This document shows positions 35,100-44,050 of a stretch of 64,000 nucleotides of DNA, in pieces. A program made the translations under genes and the position numbers. The stretch spans positions 248,001-312,000 of the forward strand of contig CACMTR010000001.1 of the NCBI GenBank assembly GCA_902616715.1. The letters are read 5' to 3'. The stretch comes from an uncultured SAR86 cluster bacterium. Its GTDB lineage: Bacteria; Pseudomonadota; Gammaproteobacteria; Magnimaribacterales; AG-339-G14. Position 1 is the first letter of the stretch. Each line of letters starts with the position of its first letter. Under the pieces are notes generated by a model that saw only the letters and a program-made list of their open reading frames with translations, had not been told where the DNA came from and did no database searches.

Positions 35100-36816
35100 G
35101 ACATTCTAAGCAGATTAAATTAATATCAAATGGAATATTTTTTTCGTCAGAAAAGATCGTTGAAATAGGGCCAGTTAAATTCTGATTAAATAAATTATTA
35201 AATATTTTTGGAAAAAAATTAGAAACATACAAGTTAATTTGTTCTAAAAAGGTAATTTCCTCTTCAATTAATTCTACGTCGTAATCTTCTAGTTTTGCTA
35301 GCTGTGCTAGGTGATCAAGAGAATTTCTTTGTGATCCAATTTCATCAATTAAACCATTTTCTTTTGCTTCTTTTGATGTCCAGATTTTTCCTTCAGAAAT
35401 AGTTTTTGTAAAATCTTTATCTAAGTTCCTACCCTTGGAGACAACCTCAAGAAAGTATTCATATGCAGAATCAACAACACTTTGAATTAGAAGTTTTGAA
35501 TTTTCATCAGGACCAGTTATTAGAGATGGGTTAAATTGAGTTGTACTAACTCCATCATAATTAATTCCGATATTTTTAAGACTTTCACCAAAATCCGGTA
35601 GGGCGGTCCAAACGCCGATCGACCCTGTTAATGTGAAAGGAGAAGCCCATATTTCGTCAACGTTAGCAGAAATCCAGTAACCCCCAGATGCTGCAATGTC
35701 AGCCATTGAAACAATAATTGGAATTTCCAAATCTTTTAATTGAATCAATTCTTGCCTAATAATTTCCGACGCGAAACCGCTCCCACCCGGTGTATTAAGT
35801 CTTATCAGTAAGCCTTGATAGTTCCCATCTTTTACTTTTTTTAAGAGCCGTGAAAAATGACCACTTGATAGATTATTATCAGTAACATCTCCATCTACTA
35901 TCTCACCTTTAGCATCGATCATTGCAAGCTTATTTTGAGATAAATTTTTCTTAGAAATTTCATGATATTTAGAGATTTTTAAAAAATAATCCCTGTTTTT
36001 ATCTAGATTAGTTAGGTAATCTTCCATCTCAAATCTATTCATGATTTTATCAACAAGTCCTAAATCAAGCGCTAAGTTTGAGCCTTTCTTATTTGATGAA
36101 GTTATTAAACTGCCAATATTATCTATGTAATCTTGAATCGAAATTTTTGTTTCCCTGTTTGACGAAACATTTATTAGCCATTCATTCCATAAAGCTGATA
36201 AAAACCTTTTTGACTCTGATTTAGAATCTTCTGACATAGACTCATTTGTAAATATTTCCGATGCTGATTTGTAATCTCCCGCAACAAATGTATTTATATT
36301 AATATTTATTTTGTTCAAAGCTTCTTTCAAGTAAAACCTGTAGTTTTTATAACCCTCTAAATAAACTAGACCGAATGGATTTAAAATAATTTCATCGGAG
36401 TAAGATGCTAATAAATATTGATTTTGAAAATAAAAATCTCCATAGGTAATAACTTTTTTGCCAGTTGATCGAAAACTTACTAAAGATTCACCAATTTCGC
36501 TTGCATCAGTTGCAGAGAGATTCATTAATGACACGTCAATTAAAATTGTTTCAATTTCATTATCTTTTTCTGCGATTTCAATGGCATTTACAATTTCATA
36601 ATTACTTAGGCCATAGCTTTTAGAAAAAAAAGAGGAATTATTAGACATCTGCGAACTGGCATCTAAAAACAGGATAGATTTTTTTTTGTCAGTGGAATCA
36701 CCTAAAAAAGGAGTGACAAGTAAAAATAAAAAAATTCCCAATAAAAAAATGATAAAAAAAGTATTTATTAAAATTTTTCTAAAAAAATCTATCTTATTAA
36801 GTATGTTTGTAAACAT
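35086..36816 (-). CDS. sppA: Signal peptide peptidase SppA, 67K type
   Basis: A 576-residue double-domain serine protease of the inner membrane. One membrane anchor lies near 15-38. The catalytic Lys is in VAGDYKSASEIF (N-terminal repeat) and the catalytic Ser in ADIAASGGYWISA (C-terminal repeat), the same split as in E. coli SppA. It degrades leftover signal peptides. It converges on hda with a 14-bp overlap and diverges from the TlpA-like gene. Confidence 0.94.
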   Translation of the reverse strand: MFTNILNKIDFFRKILINTFFIIFLLGIFLFLLVTPFLGDSTDKKKSILFLDASSQMSNNSSFFSKSYGLSNYEIVNAIEIAEKDNEIETILIDVSLMNLSATDASEIGESLVSFRSTGKKVITYGDFYFQNQYLLASYSDEIILNPFGLVYLEGYKNYRFYLKEALNKINININTFVAGDYKSASEIFTNESMSEDSKSESKRFLSALWNEWLINVSSNRETKISIQDYIDNIGSLITSSNKKGSNLALDLGLVDKIMNRFEMEDYLTNLDKNRDYFLKISKYHEISKKNLSQNKLAMIDAKGEIVDGDVTDNNLSSGHFSRLLKKVKDGNYQGLLIRLNTPGGSGFASEIIRQELIQLKDLEIPIIVSMADIAASGGYWISANVDEIWASPFTLTGSIGVWTALPDFGESLKNIGINYDGVSTTQFNPSLITGPDENSKLLIQSVVDSAYEYFLEVVSKGRNLDKDFTKTISEGKIWTSKEAKENGLIDEIGSQRNSLDHLAQLAKLEDYDVELIEEEITFLEQINLYVSNFFPKIFNNLFNQNLTGPISTIFSDEKNIPFDINLICLECLRDQ

Positions 36817-36856
36817 ATGAGTTTTATCAATTAGTTAAGGTAAAATTTAAGTATAA

Positions 36857-37297
36857 ATGAAAATATTTTTACTTACTTTTACAATTTTTTTTACTTTAGG
36901 TTGTTCTAATTATGAATTGACATTTCAAAACAACAAAGGAAAAAATTTAAATGATTTAAAAGGAAAATGGACTGTTATAAATTATTGGGCTGATTGGTGT
37001 CCTCCGTGCATTAAAGAAATACCTGAATTGCACGATTTGAATAACAACAATCCAAATATTCGAGTTTTTCTATTCAATTTCGATAGATTAGAAGGAGAAG
37101 AATTAGATGAGCAACTACTTAAATTTAACATAGAGCTTCCCGCTCTGCTGACTGATCCCAAAAGTTACTTTCCTATTATCACTCCAGATGCGCTGCCTGT
37201 ATCTTATTTAATCAATCCAAAGCTAAAATTATCTAAAGTTCTAAAAGGTCCTCAGACAGAATCGAGCATTCTTGAAGCAATTCAACTCATTGAATAA
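36857..37297 (+). CDS. TlpA-like thioredoxin-fold lipoprotein
   Basis: A 146-residue exported redox protein. The signal ends in FFTLGCSNYE, with a lipobox Cys near 16. YWADWCPPCIKEIPELHDL carries the CPPC active site, and the cis-Pro loop DALPVSYLINP is present. It is probably anchored in the periplasm and reduced by the DsbD/ScsB-like protein at 22.2 kb; this link is inferred. Its target could be cytochrome c apoproteins or other thiols. It overlaps the M23 gene by 11 bp. Confidence 0.85.
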   Translation: MKIFLLTFTIFFTLGCSNYELTFQNNKGKNLNDLKGKWTVINYWADWCPPCIKEIPELHDLNNNNPNIRVFLFNFDRLEGEELDEQLLKFNIELPALLTDPKSYFPIITPDALPVSYLINPKLKLSKVLKGPQTESSILEAIQLIE

Positions 37298-38123
37298 ATA
37301 ATTCAGGATTTAATTTCTTATTAAAAAAAAGAACTTCAAAGTGAAGATGAGATCCTGTAACTCTTCCAGATTTACCCATTAAACCTATTAATTGTCCTTT
37401 TCTAACTATTTCGTTTTGTTTCACTAGGATTTCACTTAAATGCGAATAAGATGACTTAAAATTATTGTCATGACCAATCAGGACAAAGTTACCTCTGTAA
37501 AAAAAATTATCTGATAATAGAATTAATCCATCTGCAACAGCATAGACTGGGGTTCCAACATCAGCTGCTATGTCTAAACCTAAATGAGGATTTCTTTGTA
37601 CGTTATTGATAAATCTTTTCACTCCGTATTCGCTTGAAGTAATTCCCTTAGTAGGATTTAAAAGAGGGAAGGTTAAATTTGTTGCAATGTAATCTTTTTC
37701 CAAAACATTGATATATTTTTTTCTTTCATTTTCAATTCTAATAAGGTCTTCCTTACTAATTTGATTAAATTTTTTATCTGTTATTTTAATATAGGAGTTT
37801 CTAAAGGATTTTTCTTCTATTTTGACACCTAAAACTTCAAAAAGTCTTTTGTCAAAGTTATAGGCTATTGGAGCAATTATCCTTTTGTTATTGCCACTAC
37901 CGCATTCTAAGTAGTCAATATGTAAAAGGTTATGATTTATGTCATTTTTTTTTAAATTTAATATACCCCCTGGCTCTAGAGCCTGTTCAGGAAAATTACA
38001 TCTATCTGAAATAAAAGGTAAGGAACTACAGCTATAAAAGACAAAGACAAGAAGACATGAAAACTTAATTTTTAATAACTTTGGAGTCAAATAAAGCTTC
38101 TGAAACTTTTGTGGTAATAACAT
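37287..38123 (-). CDS. M23 family metallopeptidase (LytM-type, probable lipoprotein)
   Basis: A 278-residue peptidoglycan peptidase. The C-terminal LytM domain has NPHLGLDIAADVGTPVYAV (H and D zinc ligands) and GSHLHFEVLFF (HxH). The track start at 38123 overlaps xseA by 59 bp. A TTG at 38090 (codon 12) would give a neater lipoprotein signal ending in VFVFYSCSS, so the true start is uncertain. It may cut cell wall cross-links or, if used for regulation, activate an amidase. Confidence 0.85.
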   Translation of the reverse strand: MLLPQKFQKLYLTPKLLKIKFSCLLVFVFYSCSSLPFISDRCNFPEQALEPGGILNLKKNDINHNLLHIDYLECGSGNNKRIIAPIAYNFDKRLFEVLGVKIEEKSFRNSYIKITDKKFNQISKEDLIRIENERKKYINVLEKDYIATNLTFPLLNPTKGITSSEYGVKRFINNVQRNPHLGLDIAADVGTPVYAVADGLILLSDNFFYRGNFVLIGHDNNFKSSYSHLSEILVKQNEIVRKGQLIGLMGKSGRVTGSHLHFEVLFFNKKLNPELFIQ

Positions 38124-39417
38124 CTCCAGGACTCACATCATTTTGATTTCGTATTATCTTATCAGTTTTTTTATTTTTGGTTATTGAGTAACCCCTAGAC
38201 AAAACATTCAGCGGACTTAAGGAGTTCATTTCTCCGACTAATCTAGAAAACTTTTCTTTTTTTAATTCAATAAAAGAACTCATAATCTTTATTAAGATTT
38301 TCCGATTAGACTTTAATTCCTCATCGTGAATAAGTACGGTTTGCATAGGATTGAAATTTAATAATTCTGATTTTGAAAGTGTTATGCCGTTTTTTAACTT
38401 AGTTAGCTTTTCATTAATCTTAATTTTAAGTAAGTTCTCGAATTCATCTAATTTTTGATTATTTTGCAAAATTTTTGTTTTTGGATTTATAAGGCTTTTT
38501 TGGATAATTTTTAATTTGTTCTCATATTTACTGAGAATATTTTCAAAATAGGCTCCTATTAAGTTAGAAATTTCAGTTAGCTCAGATAATTTTTCTACAT
38601 AACTCTCACTTATAATCTCAGCTGCTGCAGACGGCGTTGGGGCCCTTAAGTCTGAGACGAAATCGCAAATTGTAAAATCAGTTTCATGACCAATGGCACT
38701 TATGGATGGAATATTCAATTCAAAAATTTCTTTTGCTAGCCTTTCGGAATTGAAAGACCATATGTCTTCAAGTGATCCACCACCTCTAGCAAAAATAACT
38801 GCATCAACACTTTTAAGATCGTTTAATTTGTTAACAAGTGACACAGCATTCAATAAACTGTCTTCAGAGCTGTCTCCTTGAACTAAAGCCGGAATTAATG
38901 AAATTTGTATTAAAGGAGCTCTTCTATTGATAACATTCTTTATGTCTTGTATCACTGCACCATTTGCAGATGAAATGACTGCTATGTGTCGAGGAAGATG
39001 GGGAAGATTTAATTTTGTCTCTTTATCAAAGAATCCATCACTTTGAAGTCTTTTTTTTAATTCCTCAAAGTTTTTTAATAGGAATCCCTCTCCAGCATAT
39101 TCAATTGAATCAACTTGAAATTGATATGTTCCCTTTGCAACATACATTGAGATTGAGCCATTTAAAATTACCTGATCTCCGTCAGATGGTCTCATATTTG
39201 CTGAATTATTCCTGAATCTAAACATCACACACTGTATTTCAGAATTGCTATCTTTTACTTTGAAGTACCAATGACCTGAATCGTATGATCTAAAGTTTGT
39301 AACTTCACCCTGAATCCAGATAGACGAATAATTTGTCTCTAATAGTCTTTTCGCAGAGTTATTTAAATCTGATACCGAAAGTATATCTAAGTTATTTTTT
39401 TGATTAGATTCTTGCAT
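38065..39417 (-). CDS. xseA: Exodeoxyribonuclease VII large subunit
   Basis: A 450-residue nuclease subunit. The N-terminal OB-fold reads ILSVSDLNNSAKRLLETNYSSIWIQGEVTNF, followed by HWYFKVKDSNSEIQCVMF. The catalytic core has AVIFARGGGSLEDIWSFNSE and SAIGHETDFTICDFVSDLRAPTPSAAAE. The coiled-coil region (about 265-400) and the final SRGYSIT block are present. It degrades single-stranded DNA with XseB, which is not encoded beside it. Confidence 0.94.
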   Translation of the reverse strand: MQESNQKNNLDILSVSDLNNSAKRLLETNYSSIWIQGEVTNFRSYDSGHWYFKVKDSNSEIQCVMFRFRNNSANMRPSDGDQVILNGSISMYVAKGTYQFQVDSIEYAGEGFLLKNFEELKKRLQSDGFFDKETKLNLPHLPRHIAVISSANGAVIQDIKNVINRRAPLIQISLIPALVQGDSSEDSLLNAVSLVNKLNDLKSVDAVIFARGGGSLEDIWSFNSERLAKEIFELNIPSISAIGHETDFTICDFVSDLRAPTPSAAAEIISESYVEKLSELTEISNLIGAYFENILSKYENKLKIIQKSLINPKTKILQNNQKLDEFENLLKIKINEKLTKLKNGITLSKSELLNFNPMQTVLIHDEELKSNRKILIKIMSSFIELKKEKFSRLVGEMNSLSPLNVLSRGYSITKNKKTDKIIRNQNDVSPGDVITTKVSEALFDSKVIKN

Positions 39418-39456
39418 TAATGCAGTATAAACAATTAAAAAATTATTTTATAAAAA

Positions 39457-40341
39457 ATGAATAACAAAATCTTTCCAATCCTTATAACGTGTTTAGGAGG
39501 ATGTTTAATAGGATTAGCTCCAATATTTGTCAGATTTAGTGAGATCGGTCCGTCTTTTACTGGATTTTATAGATTTCTATTCGCTACATTAATAATTTTT
39601 TTTTATGGAATTTTTTTCCAAAAAATTAAAAAATTTAAATTTAAGGAACTTTCCCTTATTGCTGTACCTGGTTTATGTTTCGGTATAGATATAGCTTTTT
39701 GGCACTCTGCTATCACTATGACTTCTATAGCCAATGCAACACTTTTCATTAATACGGCTCCCTTGTACGTATGTTTATTTGCTTTTGTAATTTTTAAAGA
39801 AAAATTAAATTTTATCTTTTCTCTTGCTTTAATATTTTGCTTGTCAGGAATTATTATTTTAACTGTGTCGAATTCTTCTTTTTCGGGAAACATGTATTCT
39901 ATTGGAAACCTTTTAGCATTAATTGGCGCTATTTTTTATGCTGGATATCTTTTATCAGTAAATAAATTGTCTATTAAATATGACATCTTTAATCTTATGT
40001 TTTACTCTTCTTTTTTTGCCTGTATTCCCCTAGGAATTGGAAGTTTATTAGAACTAGATAACCCTTTTCCTGAAACGTATCTAGGATGGAGTAATTTTTT
40101 GGGACAAGCAATTTTTGTACAAATTATGGGACAGGGCCTTGTTATCTATGGGCTTTCTAAAATTAAGCCTCAAATATCCTCATTACTTTTATTATTCCAG
40201 CCTGTAACAGCAACAATACTGGGAGTTTATTTTTTTTCAGAAACTTTATTATTAGGTCAATTCTTTGGTGTTATTATTCTTTTAATTGGAATATATTTTG
40301 CTGGATTAAGTGAGAGATTAAATAGGGAGAGAAATGAGTAA
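39457..40341 (+). CDS. EamA/DMT family transporter
   Basis: A 294-residue, ten-segment drug/metabolite transporter with the duplicated EamA layout: FVRFSEIGPSFTGFYRFLFA in the first half and LLFQPVTATILGVYFFSET in the second. Substrate unknown. Its stop overlaps the start of the AtuA-like gene by 8 bp, so it is first in the plus-strand catabolic cluster and might import or export an intermediate of it. Confidence 0.85.
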   Translation: MNNKIFPILITCLGGCLIGLAPIFVRFSEIGPSFTGFYRFLFATLIIFFYGIFFQKIKKFKFKELSLIAVPGLCFGIDIAFWHSAITMTSIANATLFINTAPLYVCLFAFVIFKEKLNFIFSLALIFCLSGIIILTVSNSSFSGNMYSIGNLLALIGAIFYAGYLLSVNKLSIKYDIFNLMFYSSFFACIPLGIGSLLELDNPFPETYLGWSNFLGQAIFVQIMGQGLVIYGLSKIKPQISSLLLLFQPVTATILGVYFFSETLLLGQFFGVIILLIGIYFAGLSERLNRERNE

Positions 40342-42100
40342 GGAAATGATAAGAATCGCAAACTGTAGTGGTTTTTATGGAGATAAGTTATCAATTGCGA
40401 AAGAGATGGTTGAAGGAGGGCCCATTGACGTTCTTACTGGAGATTATCTTGCTGAATTAACAATGACTATTCTTTACAACCAAAAAATGAAAAGGGGTGA
40501 AGAACATGGATATGTAGGAACTTTCATCAAGCAATTTAGAGATGTCGCGAAAATTTCTCAAGATAAAAATATAAAAATCGTTACCAATGCCGGAGGTCTC
40601 AATCCAAAATCAATGGCACAAGAAATTGAAAAAGTCGTTGATGAATTAAATTTAGATTTAAAAGTTTCTTACATTGATGGCGATAATTTGATTCCAGAAA
40701 TGGAAAAATTAACTAAGCTTGGAGAGAAATTTTCAAATTTAGATAAAAATATAGATTTAAAAGATTATTCAAAAAAAGCTATAACTGCAAATGCGTATTT
40801 AGGAGCTTGGGGGATAAAAGAAGCATTGGATAACGGAGCTGATGTTGTAGTTTGTCCTAGAGTAACAGACGCGGCAGTTGTAATTGGTCCAGCTGCTTGG
40901 AAGTTTAATTGGTCTAGAGATCAATATGATGAGTTAGCTGGTGCTTTGGCAGCTGGCCACATTATTGAATGCGGAGCACAAGCTACAGGAGGAAATTACT
41001 CTTTTTTCCAAGAAGTACCGACGTTCGACAATATAGGTTATCCGATAGCAGAGATATACAAAGATGGAAGCTTTGTAATTACTAAACATGAAAATACTGG
41101 AGGTTTAGTTTCTGTAGGAACCGTAACAGCACAATTGCTTTATGAAATTAGTTCTCCTGCATATTTGAATCCAGATGTAATTAGTCATTTTGATACTCTT
41201 AAAATAACTCAAGAGTCAAAGGATAGAGTATTAGTTGAAAATGCCAGAGGAAGCAGTCCAACAAACACTCATAAAGTTTGTGTTAATTTAGTTGGCGGAT
41301 TTAGAAACGGGATTGAATTATTACTTACCGGGCTAGACATCGAAGAAAAAGCTAAATTAATTACTGAGCAAATTTTTAAGTCAGTTGGAGGCAAGGAGCA
41401 GTTTGATAAAGTAGATATTCAATTGCACCGTACAGACAAAGAAAACCCTAACTCAAATGAAGAAGCACAAGCTTTTTTGAGAATTGATGTTATGTCTTCT
41501 AATCCTGATCTTGTCGGAAGACTATTTAACGCAAAAATAATTGAGTTAGCATTAGCAAATTTTCCAGGTTGGACAGGCAGAAGTGGAGTAGTTCCTAATG
41601 GCGCATTTATCGAATACTGGCCTACCTTGATAGATAGTAAATACATCAAAGAGCTTATTCATATTGACGACAAAGTCATTGAAGTTGTCCCTACTAACCA
41701 GTTGGGTTTAGAAGAAAAGTATTATCAAAAAGTTGCTTATGAAAATCCTACATTAGAAATTGGAGAGGTTAGAGAAGATTTTTTTGGAAGAATCTATGGA
41801 ACAAGATCTGGAGATAAAGGTGGGTGCGCAAATTTAGGCGTATGGGCAAAAACAGAAGATGCATATTCATTCTTGTTTGATTTCTTAACTGTAAAGAAAT
41901 TAAAAGAACTTTTACCTGATTTGGAATCGTTTGAAATTGACAGATATGAATTGCCAAATATTTTTTCCTTAAATTTTTACGTTCACGGAATTCTTCAGGA
42001 AGGAGTATCATCATCCACGAGGATGGATGGACAAGCTAAATCTTTAGGAGAATATTTAAGAGCAAAAAAAATTAATTTTCCTGTTCAACTACTCAAATAA
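40334..42100 (+). CDS. AtuA-like acyclic terpene utilization family protein (DUF1446)
   Basis: A 588-residue protein. RIANCSGFYGDKLSIAKEMV, LTGDYLAELTMTILYNQK and VTNAGGLNPKSMAQEIEKV are the DUF1446/AtuA blocks, and the C-terminal AtuA-specific domain begins near 490 (FGRIYGTRSGDKGGCANLGVWA). AtuA is named from the citronellol/geraniol catabolic cluster of Pseudomonas, but its exact role is unknown and homologues also occur in other acyl-CoA pathways. Neighbours include an enoyl-CoA hydratase and both carboxylase subunits, as in atu and liu clusters. Confidence 0.85.
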   Translation: MSKEMIRIANCSGFYGDKLSIAKEMVEGGPIDVLTGDYLAELTMTILYNQKMKRGEEHGYVGTFIKQFRDVAKISQDKNIKIVTNAGGLNPKSMAQEIEKVVDELNLDLKVSYIDGDNLIPEMEKLTKLGEKFSNLDKNIDLKDYSKKAITANAYLGAWGIKEALDNGADVVVCPRVTDAAVVIGPAAWKFNWSRDQYDELAGALAAGHIIECGAQATGGNYSFFQEVPTFDNIGYPIAEIYKDGSFVITKHENTGGLVSVGTVTAQLLYEISSPAYLNPDVISHFDTLKITQESKDRVLVENARGSSPTNTHKVCVNLVGGFRNGIELLLTGLDIEEKAKLITEQIFKSVGGKEQFDKVDIQLHRTDKENPNSNEEAQAFLRIDVMSSNPDLVGRLFNAKIIELALANFPGWTGRSGVVPNGAFIEYWPTLIDSKYIKELIHIDDKVIEVVPTNQLGLEEKYYQKVAYENPTLEIGEVREDFFGRIYGTRSGDKGGCANLGVWAKTEDAYSFLFDFLTVKKLKELLPDLESFEIDRYELPNIFSLNFYVHGILQEGVSSSTRMDGQAKSLGEYLRAKKINFPVQLLK

Positions 42101-42102
42101 TT

Positions 42103-42894
42103 ATGACTAAAACAAAATTATCTTTAGAAGGTTTAACCTTTCAAGCTACTAAAATTAATGAAGCAAAAAACGTTTTAACAATTACTCTTAATCGCCCTGA
42201 AAAGAAAAATGCTTTAAATAATGTAATGATGAATGAAATCTGTTATGCGTTGGCGTACGCTAAACAAGAGAGATCTATTAGGGTTGTGGTCATAGCTGCT
42301 GAAGGAGATATATTTTGTGCCGGAGCTGATTTAAGAAGAGAAGAATCTGAATCAAACGTACCTAAACTTGAGGGCTCTGACGATATTAGTTTAATGCTAA
42401 GACATTTATACAAACCGGTAATTTGTAAAATACAGGGCTCTGTTTTGGCTGGTGCACTATTAATGGTTACTAATTCAACTCACGCTGTTGCAGTCGAAGA
42501 GGCAAAATTTTCTGCACCAGAAATTTTAAGAGGTTTATGGCCTCATATGGTCATGGCCGGATTATTTAGAGTTATACCTAAAAGAGCAGGACTAGATTTT
42601 GTAATGAGAGGTCAGCCTATAGACGCAAAAAAGGCGAAAGAATGGGGTCTTATAAATGAATTTGTTAATGCTGATGAATTAGATGATTACGTAAAAAAAC
42701 TTTCAGAAGAATTGGCAAGTCTCGCTCCAGGTACTATGTCATTTGGATTGGAGGCCTATGAGAAACAAGATTCTTTGGCATTTGACGAAGCATTACCTTT
42801 TCTACAAAAACAAATAGCAAAAACTTTTGAAGGCCCTGATGCAAAAGAGGGCATAGCTGCATTTTTGGAAAAAAGGAAACCCAATTGGGACTAG
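42103..42894 (+). CDS. Enoyl-CoA hydratase/isomerase family protein
   Basis: A 263-residue crotonase. ITLNRPEKKNALNNVMM, FCAGADLRREES (oxyanion-hole loop) and KIQGSVLAGALLMVTNSTHAVAVEEAKF are conserved. The second Glu of classical hydratases (normally in a GxP-E-x3-G block) appears as APEILRGLWP. In an atu/liu-type setting it could be the isohexenylglutaconyl-CoA or methylglutaconyl-CoA hydratase; which one cannot be told from sequence alone. It follows the AtuA-like gene by 2 bp. Confidence 0.88.
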   Translation: MTKTKLSLEGLTFQATKINEAKNVLTITLNRPEKKNALNNVMMNEICYALAYAKQERSIRVVVIAAEGDIFCAGADLRREESESNVPKLEGSDDISLMLRHLYKPVICKIQGSVLAGALLMVTNSTHAVAVEEAKFSAPEILRGLWPHMVMAGLFRVIPKRAGLDFVMRGQPIDAKKAKEWGLINEFVNADELDDYVKKLSEELASLAPGTMSFGLEAYEKQDSLAFDEALPFLQKQIAKTFEGPDAKEGIAAFLEKRKPNWD

Positions 42895-42904
42895 TAAAAA
42901 GATT

Positions 42905-44050
42905 ATGAGAGTTTTAGCTCTAGGAGGTAGCGGTGGAATGGGGCGGTTCTCTTCATTTGCTATCTCTTCAAACTCAAAAATTACAAAAGTCACTATAGCT
43001 GATTTAAACGAATCAAGTGCTAAAGAGTTCGCTAGAAATTTTGACGAAAGGTTTTCAGGTATTGGAATAGACGTGTCTGATAAAGAAGAATTAGAAAAGC
43101 TGATGCAAAATCACGATATTGTTTTAAACACAACTGGTCCATTTTTTAAACTTGGCGTGTCAATTTTAAAGTCAGCCATAAATTGCAAATGTCATTATTT
43201 AGATATTTGTGATGATTGGGAGCCGACACTAGAAATGCTAAATCTTGATGATGCAGCTACGAAAAATGGCGTAACTGCCATCATTGGCTTAGGGGCAAGT
43301 CCAGGCATAAGCAATTTATTAGGTTTGAAAGCAATGAAAGAACTTGACTCTGTTAGCTCTGTTATTACCGGATGGGATATTAGCAGTGCAAAACCCGAAG
43401 ACGAATCTTCTCAATCTGGAACTAATGCAGCAATGGAACATGGTCTGCAACAAGTTACTGGAGAAATAAAAATTTTTAAAGAAAAAAAATTTAAGAATAC
43501 TAAACCTTTAGAGAAAATCTCTATTAACTATCCTGGTAGAGGCAACTTCAATGTTTATCTTTTTGGTCATCCAGAAGCTATTACTTTTCCTCATCATTAC
43601 AAAGATATAAAAGAATCATTTAATGTTTGCCATGGCGCTAACGAGAGTAACATTTACATTATAAAAATCTTAAGGTGGCTTGTGGATAACAAAGTTATTA
43701 GTTTTAAATCCGGAGCACTTTTTTTGGAATGGTTAGAGAGAAATCTTGGAACAACACCATCAATTGAGAAACAAACTAAAGGGTTACCAGCAATTTATGG
43801 TTTAGCGCAAGGAACCAAAAACCAAAAAACTGCAACAGTAGCTGTTACCTTATCTAAAGAAGAACTTATTAATCCTTGGGGGATGGGAGCGATAACGGGT
43901 TTTCCTCTTGCTTTTGGATTAGAGCTATTCTTGGAGAATAAAATTAATCAAAAGGGTGTTTTTGCGCCAGAAGGAGCTATAGAACCTGATGAATTTTTTT
44001 CTCTATTAACTGACCACCCACTCGAAATATCTAGATCGTGGGAGTGTTAA
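42905..44050 (+). CDS. Saccharopine dehydrogenase family NAD(P)-binding oxidoreductase
   Basis: A 381-residue protein with an N-terminal Rossmann fold (VLALGGSGGMGRF) and the YLDICDDWEPTLEMLNLDDAA and VTAIIGLGASPGISNLLG blocks of saccharopine-dehydrogenase-like proteins. The true substrate is unknown; lysine metabolism is unlikely given the context. It is last in the plus-strand cluster and converges on the carboxylase operon, with stops overlapping in a 4-bp TTAA. Confidence 0.82.
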   Translation: MRVLALGGSGGMGRFSSFAISSNSKITKVTIADLNESSAKEFARNFDERFSGIGIDVSDKEELEKLMQNHDIVLNTTGPFFKLGVSILKSAINCKCHYLDICDDWEPTLEMLNLDDAATKNGVTAIIGLGASPGISNLLGLKAMKELDSVSSVITGWDISSAKPEDESSQSGTNAAMEHGLQQVTGEIKIFKEKKFKNTKPLEKISINYPGRGNFNVYLFGHPEAITFPHHYKDIKESFNVCHGANESNIYIIKILRWLVDNKVISFKSGALFLEWLERNLGTTPSIEKQTKGLPAIYGLAQGTKNQKTATVAVTLSKEELINPWGMGAITGFPLAFGLELFLENKINQKGVFAPEGAIEPDEFFSLLTDHPLEISRSWEC